64,000 nt of DNA from Duganella sp. Root336D2 (GCF_001425005.1 NZ_LMDB01000012.1:521737-585736); one strand, 5' to 3'. Counted from the stretch's first letter, positions 15,641 to 24,371 are shown. Notes: a model not told the origin generated them from the letters alone. Numbers and translations: made by a program.

Positions 15641-17515
15641 ATGAAACAGATAGAGGCAGACCCAAAAGCTAACCGATCCGCTTTTGCGGACGGGCCCCGC
15701 CTGCTGGCTGACATCGGTGCCACCCACGCGCGCCTGGCGCTGCAAACCGCTCCCGGCGAGTTCCAGTCGGTGCGCGTGCTGCAGTGCGACGACTTCACCG
15801 GCATCGTTCCGCTGCTGCGCAACTACCTGGCGGACCACGGAGACGTCAGCCTCAACCACGGCGCGCTGGCGCTGGCCAACCCGGTGCATGGCGACTACAT
15901 TCGCATGACCAACCGCGATTGGCAGTTCTCCACCGACGAAGTGCGGCGCGAACTGGGCCTGCATACCCTGCTGGTGGTGAACGACTTCACCGCGCTGGCA
16001 ATGGCCATCCCGGGCTTCAAGGCGGACGATTTGATGCAGGTCGGCGGCGGCTCCCCGGCGCAGAACTCGGTGATCGGCGTGCTCGGTCCCGGCACTGGCC
16101 TGGGCTGCTCCGGCGTGATCCCGACCACCGACGGTTTCGTGACCTTGGGTTCCGAAGGCGGCCATACCAACTTTGCACCGGCCGACGAGCGCGAATACGC
16201 GATCCTGCAATACGCCTGGCAGACCTGGCCGCACGTTTCCAACGAACGCCTGATTTCCGGCCCGGGCATGGAAATCATCTACCGCGCCCTGGCGCGCCGC
16301 AACGGCCTGAGTGTGCGTGACCTGACGTCGCAGCAGATCATCGCCGGTGCACTGAAAGACCAGAACGAACTGTGCGTCGAAGTGCTGGAATGCTTCAGTG
16401 CCATGCTGGGCGGCGCCGCCGCCAACCTGGCCGTGACACTGGGCTCCTTCGGCGGCATCTTCATCGGCGGCGGCATTGTGCCGCGCATGGGCGAATGGTT
16501 CAGGGAATCGCCGTTCCGCAGCCGTTTTGAGGCCAAGGGGCGCTTCTCGTCCTACCTGGCCGACATCCCGACTTACGTCATCACCACGCCGAATCCAGCC
16601 TTTTACGGCGTTGCGACGATTTTGTCCGAGCACCTGCGCGGCCGCACCGGCGCCAATACGCTGATGGAGCGCGTGCAGTCGCTGAAGTCGGAACTGACGC
16701 CGGCCGAACAGCGCGTCGCGCAGCTGGTGATCGAGCAGCCGCGCCTGGTGCTCAACGAACCGATTGCCGATATCGCGCGCCTGGCGGAAGTATCGCAGCC
16801 GACCGTGATCCGCTTCTGCCGCTCGCTGGGCTTCCAGGGCCTGGCGGACTTCAAGCTGAAGTTCGCCTCCAGCCTGACCGGCGCTATTCCGGTGCGCCAC
16901 AGCCAGGTGCGCGTCTCCGACAGCACGCACGACCTGAGCGCCAAGGTGATCGACAACACCGTTTCCGCGATCCTGAAATTCCGCGACCAGATGGACGTGC
17001 ATTCGCTGGACCGCGCGATCGAATTGCTGTCCAAGGCCAAAAAGGTCGAGTTCTACGCCATGGGCAATTCGCGCGTGGTGGCGCTGGATGGCCAGCACAA
17101 GTTCTTCCGCTTCCGCATCCCGACCGCCGCCTACGGCGACTCGCACCTGTTCAAGCTGGCTTCCGAACTGCTGAAGCCGGGCGACGTGGTGATCGCGATC
17201 TCAAACTCCGGCAAGCTGCCGGAACTGGTGGAGGCCGTGGAATCGGCGCGCAATGCCGGCGCCGACGTCATCGCCATCACCAGCAGCCAGACGCCGCTGG
17301 CCAAGAAGGCCACGGTCTGCCTGGCGGTTGATCATACGGAAGACAGCAGCGCCTTCCTGTCGATGATTTCGCGCATCCTGCAACTGCTGCTGATCGACAT
17401 CCTGTCGGTTGGCATCTCGCTGGACGAGCAGAATGCCGAACTGGTGCTCGAGCACAAAGCCAACGGCGTGGTGCAGGAAAGCCGCCGCCTGCAGATCTCC
17501 CACCTGGATAACTGA
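15641..17515 (+). CDS. glk: Bifunctional glucokinase / RpiR-family (HexR-like) regulator
   Basis: This 624-residue fusion joins a glucokinase (residues about 18-340) to a transcription factor. The kinase part shows LLADIGATHARLAL for phosphate binding, GPGTGLG and TLGSEGGHTNFAP; it phosphorylates glucose with ATP. The second part begins near 345 with an RpiR helix-turn-helix (IADIARLAEVSQPTVIRFCR) and ends with a SIS sugar-phosphate-binding domain (VEFYAMGNSRVVALDGQHKF; AISNSGKLPELVEAV). Such fusions are known in betaproteobacteria, where the SIS domain probably senses a hexose phosphate such as KDPG. It stands alone between terminators rather than in a zwf operon. It is a candidate reader of the TGTAG-N5-CTACA sites. 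Confidence 0.92.
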   Translation: MKQIEADPKANRSAFADGPRLLADIGATHARLALQTAPGEFQSVRVLQCDDFTGIVPLLRNYLADHGDVSLNHGALALANPVHGDYIRMTNRDWQFSTDEVRRELGLHTLLVVNDFTALAMAIPGFKADDLMQVGGGSPAQNSVIGVLGPGTGLGCSGVIPTTDGFVTLGSEGGHTNFAPADEREYAILQYAWQTWPHVSNERLISGPGMEIIYRALARRNGLSVRDLTSQQIIAGALKDQNELCVEVLECFSAMLGGAAANLAVTLGSFGGIFIGGGIVPRMGEWFRESPFRSRFEAKGRFSSYLADIPTYVITTPNPAFYGVATILSEHLRGRTGANTLMERVQSLKSELTPAEQRVAQLVIEQPRLVLNEPIADIARLAEVSQPTVIRFCRSLGFQGLADFKLKFASSLTGAIPVRHSQVRVSDSTHDLSAKVIDNTVSAILKFRDQMDVHSLDRAIELLSKAKKVEFYAMGNSRVVALDGQHKFFRFRIPTAAYGDSHLFKLASELLKPGDVVIAISNSGKLPELVEAVESARNAGADVIAITSSQTPLAKKATVCLAVDHTEDSSAFLSMISRILQLLLIDILSVGISLDEQNAELVLEHKANGVVQESRRLQISHLDN

Positions 17516-17518
17516 TTA

Positions 17519-17591
17519 AAAGTCGGGGTCAGCTCCGGCAATCGGACAAACGCGCAGCGTTTGTCCGATTGCCGGAGCTGACCCCGACTTT
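17519..17591. repeat. Long perfect palindrome, copy 1
   Basis: Two 35-base arms separated by GCA fold into a near-perfect hairpin beginning AAAGTCGGGGTCAGCTCCGG. It fills the gap between the glucokinase fusion and the convergent oxidase gene, whose stop codon overlaps its last base. A second copy with the same outer 30 bases lies at 40674-40736. It probably acts as a shared transcription terminator and belongs to a dispersed REP-like family. Confidence 0.9.
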
Positions 17592-18898
17592 CAAAACATA
17601 TCCCGCATCTGGAAGTAGAGCATGCCCAATACCAGCGCCGGTGTACGCAGCAGCGTGCCGCCGGGGAAGGGGGCGTGCTTGACGCGCGCGAAGATGTCGA
17701 AGCGCTCCGCCTGTCCGGCAATCGCCTCCGCCACCAGCAGGCCTGCCATGCCGGTGAAGGCCAGGCCATGGCCTGAGAAGCCTTGCATGTAATAGATGTT
17801 GTGGCCGATCCGCCCCAGGTCCGGTGCGCGGTTCATGCTGATGTCGATGAAGCCGCCCCACGCGTAGTCGATGCCGACGTCGGACAGTTGGGGAAACACT
17901 GCCACCATGCGGCGCCGGATGCGTTCCACCAGGTTGGCAGGTGTCTTGGCGCTGTAGCTGTCGCCGGCTCCGAACAGCAGCCGGTGGTCGGCGCTGAAGC
18001 GGAAATAATCCAGCACGAAGTTGGTGTCGGATACGGCGCTGCGGCGCGGCAGAAGGCTTTCGGCGAATTCTTTGCTGAGCGCCTCGGTGGCGACAATGTA
18101 AGTCCCGACCGGCATGATGCGCGCGCTTACCTGCGGCACCAGGTTGCCATATTCCGCAAGATAGACATTCGCGCCCAGCACCACAAAGCGCGCCGCCACC
18201 TGCCCCTGCGCGGTGTGCACCAGTGCCGTGTCGCCGCGTTCCAGCAGGAAGACCGGCGAATCCTCGAACACGCGTACGCCTGCCGCCATTGCTGCGCGCC
18301 CGAGTCCGAGCGTGTATTTGAGCGGGTGGACATGCCCGCCGCCCATATCGGCAACGCCTGCGTGAAAGCGCGGGCTGTCGATCCAGCGGCCGATTTCGTG
18401 CGGCGATATCCAGTGGAGTGGATAACCGTAAGCCTTTTCCACATGCCGTCCCCACGCTTCCAAAGCGCGCATCTTGCTGGCCTTGACAGCGAGGCTCAGC
18501 GCACCGGGCTTGAAATCGCAATCGATGCTGTACTTGTCGATGCGCTTGCGCAGCAGTTGCACGCTTGCCACCGAGGCATCCCAGGCGCGGCGCGCATCGT
18601 CGCGCGGCAACTGGCGCTCGATCGCGCTCTCGCCATCGCTGCCGAAGCCCGGCAGTACCTGGCCACCATTGCGGCCCGATGCGCCCCAGCCCAAGCGCTG
18701 GGCTTCCAGCAGCACGACGGAATAGCCGCGTTCGCCCAGTTCCAGCGCGGCGGACAGGCCGGCCAGGCCGCCGCCGACCACGCAAACGTCGGCGCTGGTG
18801 CTGCCGGCCAATGGCGGCAGGGCAGCAGCACGCTGCACGCTGGCCTCATAGTAAGAGTTTTCGATAACGCCCAGCTCTTTGCGCAGCAGCGTGCCCAT
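17591..18898 (-). CDS. FAD-dependent amine oxidase, PuuB-like
   Basis: This 435-residue flavoprotein resembles gamma-glutamylputrescine oxidase (PuuB/OrdL group, DAO fold). The FAD-binding Rossmann motif is VCVVGGGLAGLSAALELGER near residue 38, followed by GWGASGRNGGQVLPGFGSDG, typical of the PuuB group. The C-terminal WGGFIDISMNRAPDLGRIG and YMQGFSGHGLAFTG motifs complete the FAD site. It begins one base after the stop of homospermidine synthase, so the two are translationally linked and probably handle the same amine. The exact substrate is uncertain; no puuA or puuC is nearby. Confidence 0.83.
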   Translation of the reverse strand: MGTLLRKELGVIENSYYEASVQRAAALPPLAGSTSADVCVVGGGLAGLSAALELGERGYSVVLLEAQRLGWGASGRNGGQVLPGFGSDGESAIERQLPRDDARRAWDASVASVQLLRKRIDKYSIDCDFKPGALSLAVKASKMRALEAWGRHVEKAYGYPLHWISPHEIGRWIDSPRFHAGVADMGGGHVHPLKYTLGLGRAAMAAGVRVFEDSPVFLLERGDTALVHTAQGQVAARFVVLGANVYLAEYGNLVPQVSARIMPVGTYIVATEALSKEFAESLLPRRSAVSDTNFVLDYFRFSADHRLLFGAGDSYSAKTPANLVERIRRRMVAVFPQLSDVGIDYAWGGFIDISMNRAPDLGRIGHNIYYMQGFSGHGLAFTGMAGLLVAEAIAGQAERFDIFARVKHAPFPGGTLLRTPALVLGMLYFQMRDMF

Positions 18899-18899
18899 A

Positions 18900-20318
18900 T
18901 CAGGTGACGCGGAAATTCAGGAACTGCCAGGGATCGTCCTGGTCGTGTGGCTCGTCGAACAAGCCGCTGCGTTCCTTGAGCGGCGTCCAGTCGCCGTATA
19001 CGCCGACCAGTTCGCCCAGGTAGGGCGCGGCGATTTCCATGATGAGCTGGTCGTCGATATCGTCCGGCTCCACTACGCCGCAATCCGGGTGGCGCAGCGC
19101 CCACGCCATCCCGCCCAGGATGCCGGCCACCACTTGCAGCGAAGTAGCCGAGTTATGTGGCGCCAGCTTGCGCGCCTGCTCGATGCTCAGGCGCGAGCCG
19201 TACCAGTAGGTGCCTTTGGCGTTGCCCATCAGGAGCACGCCCAGTTCGTCCATGCCGCTTTGGATTTCCTCGCCGATGATGCGCTGCCGGCTTTGCTGCC
19301 GCCAGTTTTTACCAGCCATCTCGTGCAGCGACAGCACGGCGTCGTCGCATGGATGGTAGGCGTAGTGCACGGTGGGGCGGTAGACTACTTCATTGTTCTC
19401 ACGCAGCGTCAGGTGGTCCGCAATTGAGATCGATTCGGCATGCGTGACCAGAAAGCCGTGGTAAGGGCCTTCCAGCGGGGTCCAACTGCGCACCCGTGTG
19501 GCGATGCCGGGCCGCTTCAGGTAAATGGCGGCGTCGCTGCCGTAGCCGTGGCGCGCCGCATCGGCCGGCCAGTGTTTTTCGTGGCTGCCCCAGCCCAGCT
19601 CCGCCGGTTGCAAGCCCTCGCTGACAAAGCCGTCCACCGACCAGGTGTTGACGAATTCGTCGCGCCCTTTGCGGCGGCTGGCGACTTGCGTATCGCGCTC
19701 GGCGATATGGATTACCTTGATCTCCAGTTTCTGCGCCAGCTTGGCCCAGTCTTCGTAGCAGGCGGGACGCTCCACTTCAAGGTGCTGGTCGCGCGCCATG
19801 TTCATCAGCGCCTGTTTCACCAGCACGGAAGCCAGGCCCGGGTTGGCGCCCTGCGTGACGACTGCCGTTGCGCCGTGGCGCTTGTCGAGGCGAAAGGCCA
19901 GCACAGCCTCGCGCAACGCGTAATTCGTACGGCGCGACAGCGACAGCTGCTCGTCGTCGTAAAACCCCTTCCAGGGCTCGGTGCAGGTGTCGAGATAAAG
20001 CACGCCGCGCCGCCAGCAGTAGCGGATCAGGTCCAGGCTCGATACGTCGACCGAGAGGTTGAGCAGGAAGTCGCCTTGCTCCAGCAGGGGATCGAGGATG
20101 CTCTCGAGATTCCCTTCCTGCAGCGGCGTGGCTTCATAGGTAATGCCATATTCCTCGGCGATCCCGCTCTTGTCCGGGCCGCGCGACACCACCGTGACGC
20201 GCGCAGGCTCGAGCTCAAAGTGACGTAACAGCAGCGGCACCACCGCCTGGCCAACGCTGCCGAATCCGAGCATGACCAGGCGCCCCGGTAATGTGCCGTA
20301 TTTTTTATGCGTATCCAT
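18900..20318 (-). CDS. hss: Homospermidine synthase
   Basis: This 472-residue enzyme should make sym-homospermidine from putrescine (or spermidine) using NAD as a hydride carrier. It begins with a Rossmann fold (VMLGFGSVGQAVVPLLLRHF), and contains YLDTCTEPWKGFYDD and VTQGANPGLASVLVKQAL, both typical of the bacterial enzyme, followed by TYWYGSRLSIEQARKLAPHN. The frame is open further up, but the ATG at 20318 has GGGAGG five bases ahead and gives the usual length. It is the first gene of a two-gene unit with the PuuB-like oxidase, suggesting coordinated polyamine synthesis and turnover. Confidence 0.9.
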   Translation of the reverse strand: MDTHKKYGTLPGRLVMLGFGSVGQAVVPLLLRHFELEPARVTVVSRGPDKSGIAEEYGITYEATPLQEGNLESILDPLLEQGDFLLNLSVDVSSLDLIRYCWRRGVLYLDTCTEPWKGFYDDEQLSLSRRTNYALREAVLAFRLDKRHGATAVVTQGANPGLASVLVKQALMNMARDQHLEVERPACYEDWAKLAQKLEIKVIHIAERDTQVASRRKGRDEFVNTWSVDGFVSEGLQPAELGWGSHEKHWPADAARHGYGSDAAIYLKRPGIATRVRSWTPLEGPYHGFLVTHAESISIADHLTLRENNEVVYRPTVHYAYHPCDDAVLSLHEMAGKNWRQQSRQRIIGEEIQSGMDELGVLLMGNAKGTYWYGSRLSIEQARKLAPHNSATSLQVVAGILGGMAWALRHPDCGVVEPDDIDDQLIMEIAAPYLGELVGVYGDWTPLKERSGLFDEPHDQDDPWQFLNFRVT

Positions 20319-20395
20319 CCAACCTCCCGTATGTGAGCCCATTGTGTGGCGCACGCTGCTTGCCTTCCATGCGGGATTTAACATTCCAGGCTTCT

Positions 20396-20448
20396 TGCAT
20401 TTTGCAAAAAATAAGTTAAGATATGTCTTATTACGATATATCTTAACT
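20396..20448 (+). promoter_or_regulatory. Promoter and PadR/YqjI-type operator
   Basis: At 20414-20448 two 14-base arms (AGTTAAGATATGTC and GATATATCTTAACT, one mismatch in symmetry) flank a 7-base spacer, 15 bp ahead of the padR-type start codon. A TTGCAT (20396) and TAAGAT (16 bases later) promoter lies across the left arm. The AAGATAT half sites resemble those bound by E. coli YqjI, so autorepression is likely. Confidence 0.75.
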
Positions 20449-20463
20449 ATTCAGGAGAAAGCG

Positions 20464-20988
20464 ATGTTCCATTTCTTCCGTGGCCACCATCGGCTGCATC
20501 ATGAGCACCACCATCACCAGCGCGGCGGCGGCCGCGGTCCCAAGATGTTCGATGCAGGCGCCATGCGCTACGTGGTGCTGCAGCTGATTGCCGACAAGCC
20601 GCGCCATGGCTACGAGATCATCAAGGAGCTGGAAGCGCTGACCGGCGGCAGCTATTCGCCCAGCCCGGGCGCGATTTACCCGCTGCTGTCGATGATGGCC
20701 GACATGGGCCATGTCGACATCGTCAAGGACGGCAACAAGAAGCTGTATTCGGTGCTGCCGGAAGGGCAGCAGTTCCTCGATGAGAACCGCAATATGGTGG
20801 ATGCCTACATGGCGCGCCTGGTCGAGAACGCGCGCGGCGAGGACGGTGGCGATCTGCGCACCCTGATGCACGCGCTGAAAGACGCGGTGATCACCCGCGG
20901 CCGCGGACCGCGTACCAGCCGCGAGCACGTCGACGCAATTCGCGCTATCCTCAAGCGCGCCATCAACGACATTAACCAACTTAGCTGA
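20464..20988 (+). CDS. yqjI: PadR-family regulator, YqjI-like
   Basis: This 174-residue regulator has a histidine-rich head (HHRLHHEHHHHQRGGG, residues 8-23) followed by a PadR winged helix: MRYVVLQLIADKPRHGYEII, SPSPGAIYPLLSMMADMG and a C-terminal dimerising helix. E. coli YqjI has the same layout, with a His/Cys-rich N-terminus that senses nickel or iron state; metal sensing here is inference. The gene starts at the ATG at 20464 with AGGAGA before it. It lies downstream of a strong dyad operator and overlaps the MFS transporter by one base (TGATG), so it probably represses both itself and the transporter. Confidence 0.87.
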   Translation: MFHFFRGHHRLHHEHHHHQRGGGRGPKMFDAGAMRYVVLQLIADKPRHGYEIIKELEALTGGSYSPSPGAIYPLLSMMADMGHVDIVKDGNKKLYSVLPEGQQFLDENRNMVDAYMARLVENARGEDGGDLRTLMHALKDAVITRGRGPRTSREHVDAIRAILKRAINDINQLS

Positions 20989-22223
20989 TGACCCAGAAAC
21001 TCACTCCTCAACGCGAACGCACGGTGCTCTGGCTGCTGGCGTTCATCCAATTCACCGTCATCATGGACTTCATGGTCATGATGCCGCTCGCGCCGCAGCT
21101 GATGAAGGCGTTCGCCATCTCGGCGGCCCAGGTTTCCGGCGCCGTGTCGGCCTACGCGTGGTGCGCCGGGCTTTCCGGCTTGCTGGCGGCAACCTATGCC
21201 GACCGTTTTGACCGCAAGAAGCTGCAGCTGGTGGTGTTCATGCTGTTCAACCTGTCGAACCTGGCCTGCGCGCTGGCGCCGAACTTCCACGTGCTGGTAC
21301 TGTCGCGCGCCTTTGCCGGCATGACCGGCGGCGTGCTCGGTGCGATCAGCATGTCCGTCATCGCCGACCTGATTCCGCAGGAACGCCGCGGCGCCGCCAC
21401 CGGTGTCGTGATGACTTCCTTCAGCATGGCCGCGATTGCGGGTGTGCCGGTCGGCGTGATGCTCGGCGCGCACTTCGGCTGGCAGTCGCCGTTCTACCTG
21501 CTGGTCGTGCTGTCGATGATCGTATGGGTAGCCGCTGCGCGCACGCTGCCATCGATGACTGCGCACCTGGCGAACGCACCGGTGCCGCTGGCACGCGTGC
21601 TGCCCGAGCTGTTTGGCTTGTTTACGGTAGGCGCCCACTTACGCGGCTTCCTGCTGTGCTTTGTGGTCACGGTCAGCGGCATGATGGTGATCCCCTTCAT
21701 TTCGCCCATGCTGGTCGGCAACCTCGGCATCGAGCCGGCGCAGATCAGCTACGTCTACCTGTGCGGCGGCATTGCAACCCTGTTCAGCTCACGCCTGATT
21801 GGCGGCTGGTCGGACAAGGCCGGCAAGCAGCGCGTGTTTCGCTGGATGGCGCTGTTCTCCATCGCGCCAACGCTGTTCATGACCCACATGCCGCAAATCC
21901 CGCTGCTGGCGATCATGCTGTTCTTCCCGTTCTTCATGGTGGCGATGTCCGGCCGTTTCGTGCCGCTGCAGGCGCTATTGACCACCATCCCCGAGCCGCA
22001 GCGGCGCGGCGCCTTCCTGAGCGCGAATGCGGCGGTACAGCAGATGGGAACGGGGATTGGCGCGTTTGCCGGCGGCCTGCTGGTGCATACCGATGCGGCG
22101 GGCCACGTGCTTGGCTATGGAACCATCGGCCTCATAGCGTCGGCGCTGTTGTTCTTCTCGGTGTGGTGGGTGGGGCGAGTGCAGGGCGCACCCGCGCCGC
22201 TTACTGCGCGTTCCCCTGCCTGA
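20988..22223 (+). CDS. MFS transporter, DHA1-like
   Basis: This 411-residue protein has about 12 hydrophobic helices and MFS motifs: FMVMMPLAPQLMKAF in helix 1 and ATYADRFDRKKLQLVVFML in the loop between helices 2 and 3. It resembles the drug:H+ antiporter group. Because it is co-transcribed with a metal-type PadR regulator, a metal chelate or siderophore substrate is possible, though a drug or sugar is equally compatible with sequence alone. Its end overlaps the convergent gene at 22201 by 23 bp. Confidence 0.82.
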   Translation: MTQKLTPQRERTVLWLLAFIQFTVIMDFMVMMPLAPQLMKAFAISAAQVSGAVSAYAWCAGLSGLLAATYADRFDRKKLQLVVFMLFNLSNLACALAPNFHVLVLSRAFAGMTGGVLGAISMSVIADLIPQERRGAATGVVMTSFSMAAIAGVPVGVMLGAHFGWQSPFYLLVVLSMIVWVAAARTLPSMTAHLANAPVPLARVLPELFGLFTVGAHLRGFLLCFVVTVSGMMVIPFISPMLVGNLGIEPAQISYVYLCGGIATLFSSRLIGGWSDKAGKQRVFRWMALFSIAPTLFMTHMPQIPLLAIMLFFPFFMVAMSGRFVPLQALLTTIPEPQRRGAFLSANAAVQQMGTGIGAFAGGLLVHTDAAGHVLGYGTIGLIASALLFFSVWWVGRVQGAPAPLTARSPA

Positions 22224-22821
22224 CCACCAGGTCCAGCAGGCGCTGGCCTTGCTCGAGGACGGGCTTGGCCAGTTCGTCGCGCACGATGTCGCTGAAGAAG
22301 CCGTCGGTGACGCGGTTGCCATCCTGCGACAGGAAAGTAAAGCGCAACTGGCCCGCGCCGGGCGCATATACCGGCTTTTGCCGGGAGGCCTTGATAAAGG
22401 CCGGAATGGCGCTTGCCACCAGCGCTTTCGCCTGCGCCGCCACATCGGCCGGCGCACCTTCGAATACTGCGGTGCGGCCGGTCTGGTTGATGTAGCGCAC
22501 GCGCCCGTCGGCGTAGGCGGCCAGGGTGTCCATGCTGCCGTCCAGCGGCACTTCGATGATTACGCCAAGTACTTCCGCTGCGGCAGGCACATGGCCGCTG
22601 GCGCGCAGCCATTGTGCTGCCAGCAGGCGCACGCGCGATTCTTCGTTGGGGTCTTGCGCGATGGCTTGCACCACCCGTGCATCGGGAGCTTCGCCAAAGA
22701 GCTGGCCGACATCGTCGGCGAACAGCATCTTATGCACGGTATTCAAATCTTCCGTGCCGTAAGGCGCATCAGCGCGGGTTTTCGATTTGGCGCTGAACGC
22801 CGCAAACAACTTCTTGAACAT
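22201..22821 (-). CDS. Conserved-looking hypothetical protein, 206 aa
   Basis: It encodes 206 residues without a signal peptide, beginning MFKKLFAAFSAKSKTRADAP. The N-terminal region looks helical with HEAT-like character (VVQAIAQDPNEESRVRLLAA); the C-terminal half carries alternating strands (PGAGQLRFTFLSQDGNRVTD) and ends in an amphipathic helix (ELAKPVLEQGQRLLDLVVRQ). No family was recognised. The GST gene upstream ends 4... bases away on the same strand direction, so they may be co-transcribed. Its function is unknown. Confidence 0.7.
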   Translation of the reverse strand: MFKKLFAAFSAKSKTRADAPYGTEDLNTVHKMLFADDVGQLFGEAPDARVVQAIAQDPNEESRVRLLAAQWLRASGHVPAAAEVLGVIIEVPLDGSMDTLAAYADGRVRYINQTGRTAVFEGAPADVAAQAKALVASAIPAFIKASRQKPVYAPGAGQLRFTFLSQDGNRVTDGFFSDIVRDELAKPVLEQGQRLLDLVVRQGNAQ

Positions 22822-22824
22822 CTT

Positions 22825-23454
22825 TTACCATCCAGTGAGTGCTTCGACTTGCGTAATGTGGCGCCAGCTTGGGCGGGCGCGCATCATGTCGGCATATTTT
22901 TGCATTGCCGGCCAGGCAGTTGCAGGACGCGCCATATTACGCGACCAGCGCATATACATGGTCAGCATCAGGTCCGCGCCGGAGAACGATTCGCCCAGCA
23001 GGTAAGGGCCGTTATCGGCCAGGCGGGCATCCAGCATCGCCCACGTTGATTCGATGCGTTGCTGGATGGCGCTGCGCAGCGCGCCGTCTTCTTTCGTGCC
23101 GGCGAGGTCGGCCGGGTAGAACCACAGGCGGAAATTATTGCCAAGGCTGTTTGCCAGCATCATGATCAATTCATACCATTCGGCGCGCGCCAGCGAAGCG
23201 GCGGGCGGCGCCAGGTTCGATTGCGGGTGGCGTTCGGCAAGCATCATCATGAGGGCAGCCGATTCGGTGAAGGGCTTGCCGTCGATGATGAGGGCAGGGA
23301 CCTTGCCCTGCGGGTTGATGCGCAGGTATTCCGGACTGCGCTGCTGGCCCGCTTCGATGTCGACTTCCACCAGTTGGTAAGGCGCGCCGATCTCTTTCAG
23401 GGCCGCGTGGATCGCAAGGCTCGCCGTGCCGCGGCCGTAGTAGAGGGTGTACAT
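22825..23454 (-). CDS. Glutathione S-transferase family protein
   Basis: This 209-residue protein has an N-terminal thioredoxin-like domain (MYTLYYGRGTASLAIHAALK; INPQGKVPALIIDGKPFTES with the cis-proline and the glutathione-binding ES) and a C-terminal helical domain (SFSGADLMLTMYMRW). This is the beta-class-like bacterial GST layout. It would conjugate or reduce substrates with glutathione in the cytoplasm; the substrate is unknown. It lies 3 bp before the next gene at 22821 and 3 bp after the gene ending at 23458, so the three genes probably form one unit. Confidence 0.87.
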   Translation of the reverse strand: MYTLYYGRGTASLAIHAALKEIGAPYQLVEVDIEAGQQRSPEYLRINPQGKVPALIIDGKPFTESAALMMMLAERHPQSNLAPPAASLARAEWYELIMMLANSLGNNFRLWFYPADLAGTKEDGALRSAIQQRIESTWAMLDARLADNGPYLLGESFSGADLMLTMYMRWSRNMARPATAWPAMQKYADMMRARPSWRHITQVEALTGW

Positions 23455-23457
23455 GGA

Positions 23458-23916
23458 CTATTCCTTCAAGCCTTTACGCCATTGATCGAGCGACATCAGC
23501 TCGCCGCTGACATCATCTTCCACGAGGATTTCGCCGTTCACGTGCGAGACCAGGAAGCTGGCCACAGCTTGCGCCATGTCGTCGCCGTTTTCCACGAAAA
23601 TGAGCTGGTAGTAGGGGCTGCCTTTCACATCGCGCGGCGCCGGATCGGTTTCAAGCAGCGCGCCATGCCGCTCGCCGCCGCTGCGTTTTTCGATGGCATC
23701 GGCCAGCTGTTTCAATTCTGGCAGCGCCATCAGCTTTTCCACCGCCTGGTCGCGGCTTACGTTCGCTTTCGCCGCTTGCACGGAGGCGGCCGCGGCGACC
23801 ACCGTCGACGTTGCTGTCATATTGGGCTTGTGATTGCTTGCGTACCAGGCGCCGACAGCGGCAACAAGAAGACCGGCAACGCTACCGGCGATAGCAGATT
23901 TACGGGAAGAAGACAT
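23458..23916 (-). CDS. Membrane-anchored hypothetical protein
   Basis: It encodes 152 residues from the ATG at 23916 (MSSSRKSAIAGSVAGLLVAA). One N-terminal hydrophobic segment (SAIAGSVAGLLVAAVGAWYA) serves as anchor or uncleaved signal. The rest is soluble and contains SPYYQLIFVENGDDMAQAVA and HVNGEILVEDDVSGELMSLD, which suggests a small alpha/beta periplasmic domain. No family was recognised. It is the first gene in a tight run with the GST and the 206-aa protein. Confidence 0.65.
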   Translation of the reverse strand: MSSSRKSAIAGSVAGLLVAAVGAWYASNHKPNMTATSTVVAAAASVQAAKANVSRDQAVEKLMALPELKQLADAIEKRSGGERHGALLETDPAPRDVKGSPYYQLIFVENGDDMAQAVASFLVSHVNGEILVEDDVSGELMSLDQWRKGLKE

Positions 23917-23993
23917 ATGTTGCGCATCCCTGCGGTGAAAGTGCGCCAATACTAACAGATCTGAATCCCAATTTTGGAGGCGGCGCGTGGGAA

Positions 23994-24314
23994 ATGCCGC
24001 AGCCCTCGGAGGATGGCGCCCCTGGCTTACTGCGCAAAGTGTTCATGGGGCCATACGCGCACCACATGACAGCAGCCGCCTCTGCCGGAGAGGAGTGCGG
24101 CGACCACGATTCCTGCCCCTGCTGCCCGTTCACGAATTCGATTGATGCCTTCAGCGAGCAGCTTGCAGCGCAGGCATTCTTCGGCATCCGTTTATACGCG
24201 TGCAGGGATGATAATGGCATGCTCGCTGCCGATTGCCGGGTCAACGGCGAAGACTTTCCTGCGGGCGCCGAACTTCTGAGGGCGGTGATCCGCAACGCAC
24301 AGCTGACTCAATGA
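23994..24314 (+). CDS. Hypothetical protein, 106 aa
   Basis: It encodes 106 residues starting MPQPSEDGAPGLLRKVFMGP. The first half is Ala/Cys-rich (SAGEECGDHDSCPCCPF), with a CPCC pair that could bind metal. The last third looks like a folded domain (LAADCRVNGEDFPAGAELLR). The opposite strand is also open but reads as low-complexity noise. No family was recognised. A start later in the frame is possible. Confidence 0.5.
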   Translation: MPQPSEDGAPGLLRKVFMGPYAHHMTAAASAGEECGDHDSCPCCPFTNSIDAFSEQLAAQAFFGIRLYACRDDNGMLAADCRVNGEDFPAGAELLRAVIRNAQLTQ

Positions 24315-24336
24315 ATTGATGAGCCGGCAGGCAGAG

Positions 24337-24371
24337 TAAAAAAGCCTGCGAGGCGTGAACCTGGCAGGCTT
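24337..24371 (-). terminator. Terminator of PEP-CTERM gene
   Basis: On the minus strand AAGCCTGC and GCAGGCTT pair across a 14-base loop and run into TTTTTTAC, just after the stop at 24393. Confidence 0.75.
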
